The position numbers were made by a program, and so were the translations under genes. A stretch of 64,000 bases of DNA from Leptospira mtsangambouensis (GTDB lineage: Bacteria > Spirochaetota > Leptospiria > Leptospirales > Leptospiraceae): NCBI RefSeq assembly GCF_004770475.1, contig NZ_RQHK01000017.1:186001-250000 (forward strand), written 5' to 3'. Shown here piece after piece: positions 1 to 8,722 of the stretch (the stretch's first letter is position 1; the number at the start of each line of letters is the position of its first letter). Under the pieces are notes generated by a model that saw only the letters and a list, made by a program, of their open reading frames with translations, did no database searches and had not been told where the DNA came from.

Positions 1-1
1 T

Positions 2-2836
2 CGCCATGTCGGTGTGACAGAAGAAACAGTTTCTTCCATGCTAAACACAATTGGTTACAAGGCTTTGGATGATCTCATTAATGATGCGGTTCCGGAAAAC
101 ATTCGTTTACGAAAAGAACTCAACTTACCAAATCCGATTGGGGAATACGCTCTCCAAAGAGAACTGAAGAAAATTGTTTCAAAAAACAAAATCTACAGAT
201 CTTATTTGGGTCTTGGATATTACTCTTGTATCACTCCTGCCGTAATCCAAAGAAATATTTTGGAAAATCCAGGTTGGTATACTGCGTACACTCCGTACCA
301 AGCGGAAATTGCACAAGGACGTATGGAAGCTCTCATCAACTTCCAGACCATGATCACTGATTTGACAGGAATGGAAATTGCTAACGCATCCCTTCTGGAT
401 GAAGGAACAGCAGCAGCAGAAGCGATGAACATGCTTTTCTCTTTAAAAGAGGATTCGCAAGGAAAATCATTCTTTGTATCACAATCGGTTCACCCGCAAA
501 CTTTAGATGTGATCCGCACTCGCGCGATTCCTCTTGGAATCAACATTGTTGTGGGTTCTTTTAAAAAGATGGTTCCTTCCAATGATTTTTTTGGAGCGAT
601 TGTCCAATACCCATCCACTGATGGAACCATTTATGATTTTAGTGAATTTATTGAAAGCCTTCACAAAGTAGGGGCAAAAACGGTTGTTGCTGCTGATCTT
701 TTAGCACTAACCATTTTAAAAGCACCGGGTGAAATGAATGCAGACGTGGTTGTCGGAACTACTCAACGATTTGGATTGCCACTTGGGTTTGGTGGACCAC
801 ATGCAGGTTACTTTGCAACCAAAGAAGAATACAAACGAAACATGCCAGGTCGCCTCATCGGTGTTTCTAAAGATTCACAAGGAAAACCTGGTTACCGCCT
901 AAGCCTCCAAACACGGGAACAACACATTCGTCGCGACAAAGCAACATCTAACATTTGTACAGCGCAAGTATTACTTGCGGTATTATCTTCGATGTATGCT
1001 GTTTATCATGGGCCAAGAGGTTTAAAACAAATTGCATCACGAGTGCATCGTATGACAACTATCCTTGCCACTGGACTTGAGAAACTCGGATACAAAATCA
1101 TTTCTAATCCATACTTTGATACCATTCGTGTGGAACTCTCTAAAATTTCCTCTGCTGAGATCATTCATTATGCAGAAGAAAGAGAAATCAATATCAGACA
1201 GGTTTCTGGTCATGTGATCAGTATTTCTTTAGATGAAACAACTAATCTAAAAGATATAAGTGACCTTTTGGAAATTTTTAACGAAAACAAATCGTTACAT
1301 TTCCAACTGGAAGACTTAACTTCAAAAGAAGAATGGAAAATTCCTGAACTTTTGGAACGTAAGTCTTCTTATCTTACCCATCCGGTCTTCAACAGTTTTC
1401 ATACAGAAACAGAAATGCTCAGATACATCCGTAGATTGGAATCGAAAGATTTATCACTCACCACTTCTATGATTGCACTTGGGTCTTGCACGATGAAACT
1501 CAATGCATCTACGGAAATGTATCCTGTGACTTGGCCAGAACTATCCAATATCCATCCTTTCGTTCCTGAAAATCAAACCGAAGGATACCGAACTCTTTTT
1601 AGCCAATTAGAAAAATGGCTTTGTGAAATCACAGGTTTTGCTGAAGTATCTCTCCAACCTAACGCTGGTTCGCAAGGAGAATATGCAGGTTTACTTGCCA
1701 TTCGTAACTTCCACCAAAGTCGTAACGATATGCATAGAGACATTTGTCTCATCCCAATTTCTGCTCACGGAACTAATCCCGCATCCGCAGTGATGGCAGG
1801 ATTCAAAGTGGTTCCGGTGAATTGTGATACTAACGGAAACATTGATGTGGATGACCTAAAGAAAAAAGCTGTGGAATACAAAAACAGCTTAGGTGCACTC
1901 ATGGTAACCTATCCATCCACTCATGGTGTGTTCGAAGCCTCCATCAAAGAAATTTGCCAAACCATTCATGATAACGGTGGGCAAGTCTATATGGATGGAG
2001 CCAATATGAATGCACAAGTTGGTCTCACAAGACCTGGCGATATAGGTGCCGACGTTTGCCATTTAAACCTCCATAAAACTTTTTGTATCCCTCACGGTGG
2101 TGGTGGGCCTGGTGTTGGACCAATCGGTGTTGCCGAACACTTAGCACCTTTCCTTCCAGGACATAGCCTTGTGGAAAATGGATCGAATAACAGCCAGTGG
2201 GCGGTCTCTGCTGCTCCTTGGGGATCGGCATCTATCATTGTGATCTCCTGGGCATACATTGCTATGCTTGGATTTGAAGGATTACAATTTGCAACAAAGA
2301 TTGCCATTCTCAATGCAAACTATATCGCTAAAAAATTAGAATCTTCATTTCCAGTTTTATATCGCGGAAACAAGGGCCTTGTGGCTCACGAATGTATTTT
2401 GGACATGCGTGGATTCAAAAAAACAAGTGCTGTGGAAGTAGAAGACATCGCAAAACGATTGATCGACTACGGATTTCACTCACCAACTATGTCATTCCCT
2501 GTTCCGGGAACTCTTATGGTAGAACCAACAGAATCGGAATCCAAAGAAGAACTCGATAGATTTATTGATTCTATGTTGGCCATTGCAGGAGAAATTAAAG
2601 ACATCGAGTCGGGAGTTCTATCCAAAGAAGATAACCCTCTTAAAAATTCTCCTCATACGGCAGATATGGTCATCAGTGATTCCTGGAACCATACGTATCC
2701 AAGAGAACGAGCAGCCTACCCTCTTCCTTGGTTACGCACACGTAAATTCTGGCCAAGTGTTGGTCGTGTGGACAATGTGTACGGGGATCGTAACTTAGTT
2801 TGTTCTTGTATTCCTATGGAAGATTACGCCGTTTAG
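2..2836 (+). CDS. gcvP: glycine dehydrogenase (aminomethyl-transferring), P protein; 5' end cut off by the window
   Basis: This is the single-chain P protein of the glycine cleavage system, which decarboxylates glycine with pyridoxal phosphate and passes the aminomethyl group to lipoylated H protein. The frame is open to the window edge: the first codons read R-H-V-G, the conserved GcvP N-terminus, so the GTG at 14 is internal and perhaps 20-30 residues are missing. The PLP-lysine region is visible as [18 protein letters not shown] (about bases 2060-2110). Both the N-terminal and C-terminal halves are present, matching the roughly 960-residue fused form. gcvT and gcvH probably lie upstream, as in many bacteria, but this cannot be seen. 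The product call is secure. Confidence 0.97.
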   Translation, partial: RHVGVTEETVSSMLNTIGYKALDDLINDAVPENIRLRKELNLPNPIGEYALQRELKKIVSKNKIYRSYLGLGYYSCITPAVIQRNILENPGWYTAYTPYQAEIAQGRMEALINFQTMITDLTGMEIANASLLDEGTAAAEAMNMLFSLKEDSQGKSFFVSQSVHPQTLDVIRTRAIPLGINIVVGSFKKMVPSNDFFGAIVQYPSTDGTIYDFSEFIESLHKVGAKTVVAADLLALTILKAPGEMNADVVVGTTQRFGLPLGFGGPHAGYFATKEEYKRNMPGRLIGVSKDSQGKPGYRLSLQTREQHIRRDKATSNICTAQVLLAVLSSMYAVYHGPRGLKQIASRVHRMTTILATGLEKLGYKIISNPYFDTIRVELSKISSAEIIHYAEEREINIRQVSGHVISISLDETTNLKDISDLLEIFNENKSLHFQLEDLTSKEEWKIPELLERKSSYLTHPVFNSFHTETEMLRYIRRLESKDLSLTTSMIALGSCTMKLNASTEMYPVTWPELSNIHPFVPENQTEGYRTLFSQLEKWLCEITGFAEVSLQPNAGSQGEYAGLLAIRNFHQSRNDMHRDICLIPISAHGTNPASAVMAGFKVVPVNCDTNGNIDVDDLKKKAVEYKNSLGALMVTYPSTHGVFEASIKEICQTIHDNGGQVYMDGANMNAQVGLTRPGDIGADVCHLNLHKTFCIPHGGGGPGVGPIGVAEHLAPFLPGHSLVENGSNNSQWAVSAAPWGSASIIVISWAYIAMLGFEGLQFATKIAILNANYIAKKLESSFPVLYRGNKGLVAHECILDMRGFKKTSAVEVEDIAKRLIDYGFHSPTMSFPVPGTLMVEPTESESKEELDRFIDSMLAIAGEIKDIESGVLSKEDNPLKNSPHTADMVISDSWNHTYPRERAAYPLPWLRTRKFWPSVGRVDNVYGDRNLVCSCIPMEDYAV

Positions 2837-2860
2837 GAAAATTAAGGAAAAGAAAAACCA

Positions 2861-3196
2861 ATGTTTTACGAAAAACATGTTTTTGTCTGCGAAAACCAAA
2901 GGGCACCCGGAGAACGGGTGTCTTGTGGAAACCAAGGCTCTATCGAACTCTTAAAACTCCTCAAACAAAAAGCGGCCAAAGCAGGAATTCAATACAAATT
3001 CCGAGTCCAAAAATCCGGATGTTTGGACCGATGTGAACTTGGCCCCATCCAAGTTTCTTATCCCGAAGGGAAATGGTTTGCGATGAAAACAGAAGCTGAC
3101 GTAGACGCAATTTTAGAATTTTATCTTAAAACCAACCAACCTGAAAAATACCAACACCTAATCGTCGCAGATGATGCGGTAGCGGAAGAGAAATAG
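2861..3196 (+). CDS. thioredoxin-like [2Fe-2S] ferredoxin
   Basis: A 111-residue protein of the thioredoxin-like 2Fe-2S ferredoxin family. Four cysteines sit in the family pattern: C10 and C22, then C54 and C58 within KSGCLDRCELGP. The family carries electrons in the cytoplasm; the partner here is unknown. It starts 24 bases after the gcvP stop with an AAGGA-type ribosome site in the gap, so it is probably cotranscribed with gcvP. Linkage to glycine cleavage is only positional. The C-terminal tail after about residue 95 is acidic and probably disordered. Confidence 0.88.
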   Translation: MFYEKHVFVCENQRAPGERVSCGNQGSIELLKLLKQKAAKAGIQYKFRVQKSGCLDRCELGPIQVSYPEGKWFAMKTEADVDAILEFYLKTNQPEKYQHLIVADDAVAEEK

Positions 3197-3317
3197 AATC
3201 AGTAGATTCTGATCCAAATCAACTTAGCTGCCGTTCTCCGAAACTACCTACTAAGTATTATTTTTAAAATTCGAGTTCATCGCTTATTGTTATTTTTGAT
3301 AATAATATTCTGACTTG

Positions 3318-3860
3318 TTAGCTCTTGTCGTAAATAACCTGAACTACTCCTGACTTAAACCTGTTTGTTTCAATCAAGGTAAGATTGAGTCTTTCCTTTA
3401 AATCTTCAAACAATGGCTTCCCACCTCCCAAAGCAATAGGATGAATTGAAATACGATAAATATCGATAAGATTATGATTTATAAATGTTTTAATAAGACT
3501 AGCGCCTCCGTAAAGCCATATGTCTTTTCCATCCTGCTTTTTTATCTCCTCCACTTTTTTTAGGATATCTGTGCTGATGTATTCGGCGTTGTTATCAATT
3601 TTTGGATGATTTGAAAATACATATTTTTTCTTTGAATGAACTCCTTCCCAAAGTTTGATTTCTGCTTGGGTAGCATCGATTACCGGTTGATAGTTACCCC
3701 AGTTGTCATAACTTATCCGACCATAAAAAATTGTATCAATTGTGGACAAGAAACCGTCAAAGTTCATATCATCATCCATGATACACCAATCAATTTCTCC
3801 ATTAGAACCTTCAATAAAACCATCTAATGTTACAGCTAGATCTAATATAATTTTTCTCAT
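3318..3860 (-). CDS. dihydrofolate reductase family protein (RibD C-terminal-like)
   Basis: A 180-residue protein of the RibD_C/DHFR superfamily, usually NADPH-dependent reductases of unknown physiological substrate. The N-terminus LDLAVTLDGFIEG is the family hallmark. The YGRISYDNW segment and the Gly-rich IWLYGGASL loop (about residues 114-122) fit the dinucleotide site, and ALGGGKPLF near residue 145 is also typical. It is cytosolic with no signal peptide. It stands alone between genes on the other strand, in an AT-richer stretch than its neighbours, which suggests later acquisition. A true folate role is unlikely, because this group is distinct from FolA. Confidence 0.85.
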   Translation of the reverse strand: MRKIILDLAVTLDGFIEGSNGEIDWCIMDDDMNFDGFLSTIDTIFYGRISYDNWGNYQPVIDATQAEIKLWEGVHSKKKYVFSNHPKIDNNAEYISTDILKKVEEIKKQDGKDIWLYGGASLIKTFINHNLIDIYRISIHPIALGGGKPLFEDLKERLNLTLIETNRFKSGVVQVIYDKS

Positions 3861-3961
3861 ATTAACTTTTTCCTATTTCATAAAGTTCTCATATTTTAGA
3901 AATTCAAAAAATCACCGTTCAATACAGTCCAGTAAAGCAATCCAAACCCTATATATTTTGT

Positions 3962-4259
3962 TTAAGGAAGATTCCGAATGATTTCAAAGGGAAAAAATGT
4001 AAATGTATCCTTGAATGCATGAGAAAGATTCTGTTTCATTTCCATTTGTTGTTTTAGAACAAACTTATTAGTTGAGAGATAAAATAAAGAGCCAGGAAAT
4101 TCTTCTAATATTTTAATATATTCAATTCTGTTTTCATATAAAATAAAATTTGATGGTTCTATCTATATTCATCCAAATAGCAAACGTAAAATAAAACAAC
4201 CCGAATACAATTAAGAAAAGCAGAGGTTTATTATTCGAAAGAACTGTTTTTATACTCAT
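3962..4259 (-). pseudogene. small membrane protein gene split by a frameshift
   Basis: Read by hand on the minus strand. An ATG at 4259-4257 opens a 41-codon frame ending in TGA at 4134: a short polar start, then a strong membrane segment (KPLLFLIVFGLFYFTFAIW) and MNIDRT. A second minus frame, open from a stop at 4165-4163 down to TAA at 3964-3962, continues with protein-like sequence (PSNFILYENRIEYIKILEEF, later LKQQMEMKQNLSHAFKDTF and FPFEIIRNLP) but has no useful start of its own. Joined across the 4134-4162 overlap they give one protein of about 95 residues with a single N-terminal membrane anchor. This looks like a real gene broken by a one-base change, or a sequencing error. The family is not recognised. 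Confidence 0.55.
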
Positions 4260-4558
4260 TTGAAAAACTATTAATGTTAGTTAGTAAAATAGAAAATAAT
4301 TACATATATTTTAAATGTTTAAGTGATTACTTTTCTCGAAGTCGCAAATTAATTTTCAAATACTTTCATTAGTCAAAACTGCTTCCCAGAAATTTAGTTA
4401 AATACTAACGCAAGGACACCAGACCATCACCAGGTCTTAACTCTAATTTCTATCTGAAACTATGAACTTTCCCTAAAAAATTCTTATCAAAAAGGAGATT
4501 GATTCGCAAGAATCGAGACTTTGTGATAAAAGGTAGTCATTGGGAGGCGGGTCTAGTT

Positions 4559-4580
4559 CCCCACCCTCAATCGGGCGGGG
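4559..4580. repeat. GC-rich hairpin, candidate dispersed repeat or recombination site
   Basis: CCCCACCC (4559-4566) and GGGCGGGG (4573-4580) can pair over 8 positions with one A-C mismatch, around the loop TCAATC. A second G-rich run lies just upstream (4542-4551), and a short GGATA/TATCC stem follows (about 4579-4592). This stretch is strikingly GC-rich inside an AT-rich 750-base spacer. It sits about 80 bases before the cytochrome start. There is no U-tract, so it is not a classical terminator. The rest of 4260-4658 holds nothing else I can support. Confidence 0.4.
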
Positions 4581-4658
4581 ATACAAATATCCAATCTGTA
4601 CCCACACCCCCAATTCCCCTTGACCAAAAACATCTTCCTTAGTCTCTTTGCTCCACCT

Positions 4659-5537
4659 ATGAAAAAAATTTCCCGTATCTTCACGATCACCTTTCTCTCC
4701 TTAGTGGGCATTCTTGTAGTGTTAGTCACGACGATTTATGCATTGAGTTCTTCTCGAATGAACAAAACTTATACAGTGAAATCTATTCCCATTCCCAAAT
4801 TTTCCAAATCTGTTGACATCGTTGAAGGGAAACGTCTCTACCAATCCAGAGGTTGCGGAGACTGCCATGACGTTGATGGAAGTGGAAAAACCTTCATAGA
4901 GGATCCTGCCATTGGTACTCTCTCTGGATCTAACCTAACAGCAGGTAAAGGAGGAATTTTATCTGATAGAACTGATGAAGAACTTGCAATTGCGATTCGC
5001 CACGGTGTTGGAAAAAATGGAAGAGCATTAATCTTTATGCCTTCTACAGACTTCCAAGGTATGACCAATGAAGATGTTGGAAAGTTAATCTCATTTTTGC
5101 GTTCTTTGCCTGGGATCGATAAAGCCCAAGGAGAAGTAAAACCCGGACTGTTAGGTAGATTTTTATTTTTAATTGGTGAAATTCCGGTTTTTGTATCAGC
5201 TGAAATCATTAACCATGAAATCACTCACCTGACAAATATTACACCTTCTGTTTCCATAGAGTATGGAAAGTATGTAGCTTCAACTTGTACAGGCTGCCAC
5301 GGATTTAATTTAAAAGGTGGGCCCATCCAAGGAGCACCACCAGAATGGCCACCTGCACAGAATATTAGCAAAAGCGGAATCAACCATTATACGGAAGCAA
5401 ATTTTATCCAAACTATCAGAACGGGAAAACGTCCCGATGGTTCAGAAATGAAATTTCCAATGCCTTGGAAAAGTTTAGGCCAACTAACAGATACTGAATT
5501 AAAAGCACTCTGGATGTATTTACAAACAATTGAATAG
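4659..5537 (+). CDS. membrane-anchored diheme cytochrome c
   Basis: About 292 residues from the ATG at 4659; the frame is open from a TTG at 4620, but the ATG puts a clean membrane anchor first (residues about 5-29). Two class I cytochrome c domains follow. CGDCH (about residues 66-70) and CTGCH (about 210-214) bind heme covalently. Candidate sixth-ligand methionines are in MPSTDF near residue 128 and FPMPWKS near the C-terminus. It should face the periplasm and pass electrons, possibly for a dehydrogenase encoded elsewhere. No obvious ribosome site precedes either start. It is convergent with the protease gene that ends 25 bases on. Confidence 0.9.
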   Translation: MKKISRIFTITFLSLVGILVVLVTTIYALSSSRMNKTYTVKSIPIPKFSKSVDIVEGKRLYQSRGCGDCHDVDGSGKTFIEDPAIGTLSGSNLTAGKGGILSDRTDEELAIAIRHGVGKNGRALIFMPSTDFQGMTNEDVGKLISFLRSLPGIDKAQGEVKPGLLGRFLFLIGEIPVFVSAEIINHEITHLTNITPSVSIEYGKYVASTCTGCHGFNLKGGPIQGAPPEWPPAQNISKSGINHYTEANFIQTIRTGKRPDGSEMKFPMPWKSLGQLTDTELKALWMYLQTIE

Positions 5538-5561
5538 TTTATCAAACTTATTGGTATAAGA

Positions 5562-8012
5562 TCACTTCTCTTTAGTAAAACTCAGTTCCAAACCGTTTTC
5601 AAAGTCTTTGACTGATTGGAACTGAGCCAAAGAGTTTCCCTCCAAAGATTTTGAAATTTCAAACAAAAATCCATTTGCCTTTAGAGTTTGGCTTCCAGGA
5701 ATCCAAGTTCCATTAAATTGACGAACCTCTTTGTCATTTAACTTTAATTTTGCGACAAAATCTTGTCCGTTCCCTGAAATTTCGATTCCAACCACTTGGG
5801 GACCAGATTTTGGATTCCAATATATGGAAGACCAAGTGCCGACAAAGGAAGAAGGTAATTCTTCTAATGAAATTGCCCTTTTTTTCACTTGGGCTTTGGG
5901 CTCATTCCAAAATACAGAAACAAAATTAGAATCTTTTGATTCAGATCCAAATTCTGATTTTGAACGAACTGAGTATAAAAATAAATCACCAGAGTTTCCA
6001 GGAAACGTTTCACTATAAGAATTTTTTTTACCGTCTACGGAAGATACAAACTCAAGTTTTCCAACCTTTCCTGTTCCTTTTAAGTGTTTACGATAAATAT
6101 AATATTCGAAACTATCCTTTACTGAATCCCACTTTAATGTAACAAGTTTATCTTTTCCAACCGAATTGGAAGTTAATTGTTTTGGAGGATTGAGAGTCGC
6201 ACCACCTGCTCTTTTCGTTAGATTTGGATCGGTTTTTCCAATGACAACTTCACTTGGCTCTGCATAACCAAAATCATTTGCTGAAATGATTGTATATAAA
6301 TATTGGTCTCCATTTTGAATCGATTGGTCAGTGTCTGTAAATGTTGTTCCGGAGATTTCAAATTGACCGGAAGGTTCCGCTCTTTCATCAAATCGATATA
6401 AATAATAAATTTTGGCTCCTGGTGCCGCATTCCAGGTTAAAATAATTTTATTCGAAAAATCACCATTTGTTGCTGTTAAATGAGACACTTGATTGGGTAA
6501 TGAAGTTTGATCTGCAACATCAACCACTGCCGTCTCACTCCAATCCCCAGATGTTTTGGATTGGACGAGAGCACTCACACGATAAAAATTTGATTCACCA
6601 ATTTTGGGTGACGAATCGATAAAGTTGGAAGTTTTGCTTGTCCCAATATTTTTCCATTTTAAAGATGAATCTGCTCGTGCGATTGTATAACCACTTGCCC
6701 CATCCAATTCAGACCAACTTAATTCTACATTTGGCAAAGTTCCGCTTACATAAACTAGACCAGTTAAACCAACAACTTGCCCTAAACTCCCATTTGGATT
6801 TGTTTCTGCAGAAGTAAAACCTTCTACTACCGAGGATACCTCCGAAACTTCTTCTGCACCTATTGAAATGATTCTATACGCATAAGTAGAATTAGGTGGA
6901 ACTGTCAAATCAGTAAAACTTGGTTTATCAGAATATGCAAGATCGTAAAATTCAGATTCATCTTTTCTTTGAATTAAATAAGCAACCGCTAGATCTTGAA
7001 TTTTCCATGTTAAAATGATTTTTGAATCAAATTCTCCTTTTGAAACTTTGATTTCGTTCGGTGGAAGAATCGGTTTTTTTGTTGGAATTGTATTAAGGTT
7101 TGGTGTGCTTTGTGTTGCAGGTTCATCAATAATGGCATATGTTTCTTGCCCAACTTTGGCAAGCATGGAATAAGAAACCCAACCAAATCCTTTATCACCC
7201 CAATTGGTTCCCCAAGAATTTTGTAATTTAAACGCACCTTTCTTTCCAGACTTGGATTTTTTTTGATCATCATACCCGACTATCGTCATGGCATGTCCAC
7301 CGTAACTCTGTCCTTCATTCTCATCATAAATAGTGGAACCTTTTAATTTGTAAAAAGCGTCATCAATGATCATTCCAACCATCACAACATTCTTTCCAGC
7401 TAATACTCGTTTAATTTCATCTGGATTTTTAAAGTTAAGCCTGGAGAAGGATTTAATTTTATATTTAAGTGCTTCCTGTTTTGAAGATTGTGAAGGTTGG
7501 GTTAGGTAATCTTTATCAGAATAAGGCATACTACTCCAGGGAGCGACTCCACTAGTCTTCAAAAATTCCATTGTTTTATAATAATATAAACCTTTGTCTT
7601 CTCCACCATTCTGTTGGTTGTAGATAAAAGCTGGTGAAAAAACAAAATTTCCCTTCCCACCTGCAAACGGTGGATCGTATTCGGAAGCCTGTCCTTTGTT
7701 TTTTAATAGATATGATTTGATTGCGTAACCTGTAGCCCATGCAACACAACTATTTTGTCTTCCTTGGTTTCCCACAGGAGGCATCTGCGAAGATAAATCG
7801 GTGGATTTTGGTAATTCTTCAAAGGAATTAAAATCTCTTTTGAGAGGAATACTATCTTGGATTTCTTTAGAACTAGGAATGTATCCGCAAGAAAAAGTTC
7901 CCGATTTGCATCCAGGAGAACGAACACTACTGGGATCAAACTCTTCTGCAAAGATTGCAGTTGTGATTACAAGGCAAAGCCCTATCGTTTTCCAATTTTG
8001 TTTTAGGTTCAT
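5562..8012 (-). CDS. secreted papain-like (C1 family) cysteine protease with fibronectin type III repeats
   Basis: An 816-residue protein with a signal peptide (residues 1 to about 22). The C1-type catalytic domain spans roughly residues 65-290: oxyanion Gln83 in GNQG, nucleophile Cys89 in NSCVAWATGYA, His240 in GGHAMTIVGYDD, and Asn265 in LQNSWGTNWGD. About four fibronectin type III-like modules follow (roughly 310-705), each with the KIILTW...YLIYR-type strand pattern, and then a C-terminal domain of about 100 residues that I do not recognise. It is probably exported, acting in the periplasm or outside the cell. Its ATG overlaps the preceding stop (ATGA), so it is the last gene of the minus-strand run. 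Confidence 0.88.
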   Translation of the reverse strand: MNLKQNWKTIGLCLVITTAIFAEEFDPSSVRSPGCKSGTFSCGYIPSSKEIQDSIPLKRDFNSFEELPKSTDLSSQMPPVGNQGRQNSCVAWATGYAIKSYLLKNKGQASEYDPPFAGGKGNFVFSPAFIYNQQNGGEDKGLYYYKTMEFLKTSGVAPWSSMPYSDKDYLTQPSQSSKQEALKYKIKSFSRLNFKNPDEIKRVLAGKNVVMVGMIIDDAFYKLKGSTIYDENEGQSYGGHAMTIVGYDDQKKSKSGKKGAFKLQNSWGTNWGDKGFGWVSYSMLAKVGQETYAIIDEPATQSTPNLNTIPTKKPILPPNEIKVSKGEFDSKIILTWKIQDLAVAYLIQRKDESEFYDLAYSDKPSFTDLTVPPNSTYAYRIISIGAEEVSEVSSVVEGFTSAETNPNGSLGQVVGLTGLVYVSGTLPNVELSWSELDGASGYTIARADSSLKWKNIGTSKTSNFIDSSPKIGESNFYRVSALVQSKTSGDWSETAVVDVADQTSLPNQVSHLTATNGDFSNKIILTWNAAPGAKIYYLYRFDERAEPSGQFEISGTTFTDTDQSIQNGDQYLYTIISANDFGYAEPSEVVIGKTDPNLTKRAGGATLNPPKQLTSNSVGKDKLVTLKWDSVKDSFEYYIYRKHLKGTGKVGKLEFVSSVDGKKNSYSETFPGNSGDLFLYSVRSKSEFGSESKDSNFVSVFWNEPKAQVKKRAISLEELPSSFVGTWSSIYWNPKSGPQVVGIEISGNGQDFVAKLKLNDKEVRQFNGTWIPGSQTLKANGFLFEISKSLEGNSLAQFQSVKDFENGLELSFTKEK

Positions 8013-8722
8013 GGTTTCATCCTTTCAATGATTTGTATGATACTATTTTTTTCTTTCCAGTCTGGAAGATTTCGCTCTTCCAATTGATAATAAAACTTTG
8101 ATTTGGTGGAACCAAAACCAAATGATACGTAGTTATAACTGACACCTGTCATTTGTTCCTTGGGAACATCTTCCAACGGAAGTTGGTAAATTTTGTAATG
8201 AAACAGAGATTCCATCCATTTCTGGTATAATTGCGGCGAAATTTCCTTTGATTCATTTAAAACCAAGTTCCCTTTCTCTACCACTCGACGATTTAGAATG
8301 ACTTTATTCTCTTTTGTTACTAATTGAAATTGTTTTGCAAATCGAAACTCAGGAGAGACAGCACCAGAACTTTCTTCCCAAATTAGTTCCATTGGTTTCC
8401 AAAGTCCCTTTTTGTTTTTAAGCACCAAAGATCCTGGTTTATTATCTTTTGATTTTGACTTAGTGTTTATCTTTGATTTATCTTTTCGTTCTGAATCAGA
8501 AACTTTGGACTGAATTCGATCGGCTTTTTCTTTTGGTTCTGCGGTCGTTTTCCCGCCAGTCACAATAAGAAAAACTAAGATCAGAAATATATTTACAAAA
8601 AAATTCAAAGTGGATCGATCCCATCTTGTTTTCAAAAGAAAACAAGACTTTTTTGATGATAAAACAGTGTTCGAAAGTTTAAAAAATGAGCTTCTAAAAA
8701 GACAAATTTTAGCTACTGCCAA
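8009..8722 (-). CDS. conserved hypothetical membrane-anchored protein
   Basis: 237 residues. The N-terminus is basic, followed by one hydrophobic segment at about residues 40-57 (FFVNIFLILVFLIVTGG), so it is probably a single-span protein with most of its mass outside the cytoplasm. A Lys/Ser-rich linker (about 60-95) precedes a compact domain with several Trp and Tyr residues. No family is recognised. It overlaps the upstream membrane gene by 14 bases and the downstream protease gene by 4, so the three are translationally coupled. Presentation or handling of the protease is one possible role, inferred only from position. The start could lie further inside, because the first 30 residues are unusual. 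Confidence 0.6.
   Translation of the reverse strand: MAVAKICLFRSSFFKLSNTVLSSKKSCFLLKTRWDRSTLNFFVNIFLILVFLIVTGGKTTAEPKEKADRIQSKVSDSERKDKSKINTKSKSKDNKPGSLVLKNKKGLWKPMELIWEESSGAVSPEFRFAKQFQLVTKENKVILNRRVVEKGNLVLNESKEISPQLYQKWMESLFHYKIYQLPLEDVPKEQMTGVSYNYVSFGFGSTKSKFYYQLEERNLPDWKEKNSIIQIIERMKP

Noticed and set aside
3285..3307. AT-only stem TATTGTTAT/ATAATAATA after the ferredoxin gene
   Set aside because: Weak pairing of A-T and one G-U only; could be chance in AT-rich DNA, though it lies where a terminator is expected.
4274..4372. A 32-codon plus-strand frame in the AT-rich spacer
   Set aside because: Very short, no ribosome site, ordinary for AT-rich non-coding DNA.
4499..4642. A 47-codon frame starting at TTG 4499 behind AAAGGAG, crossing the GC-rich hairpin
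   Set aside because: Spacing to the start is only 2 bases and the peptide is Pro/Gly-rich as dictated by the hairpin; better explained as a repeat than a gene.
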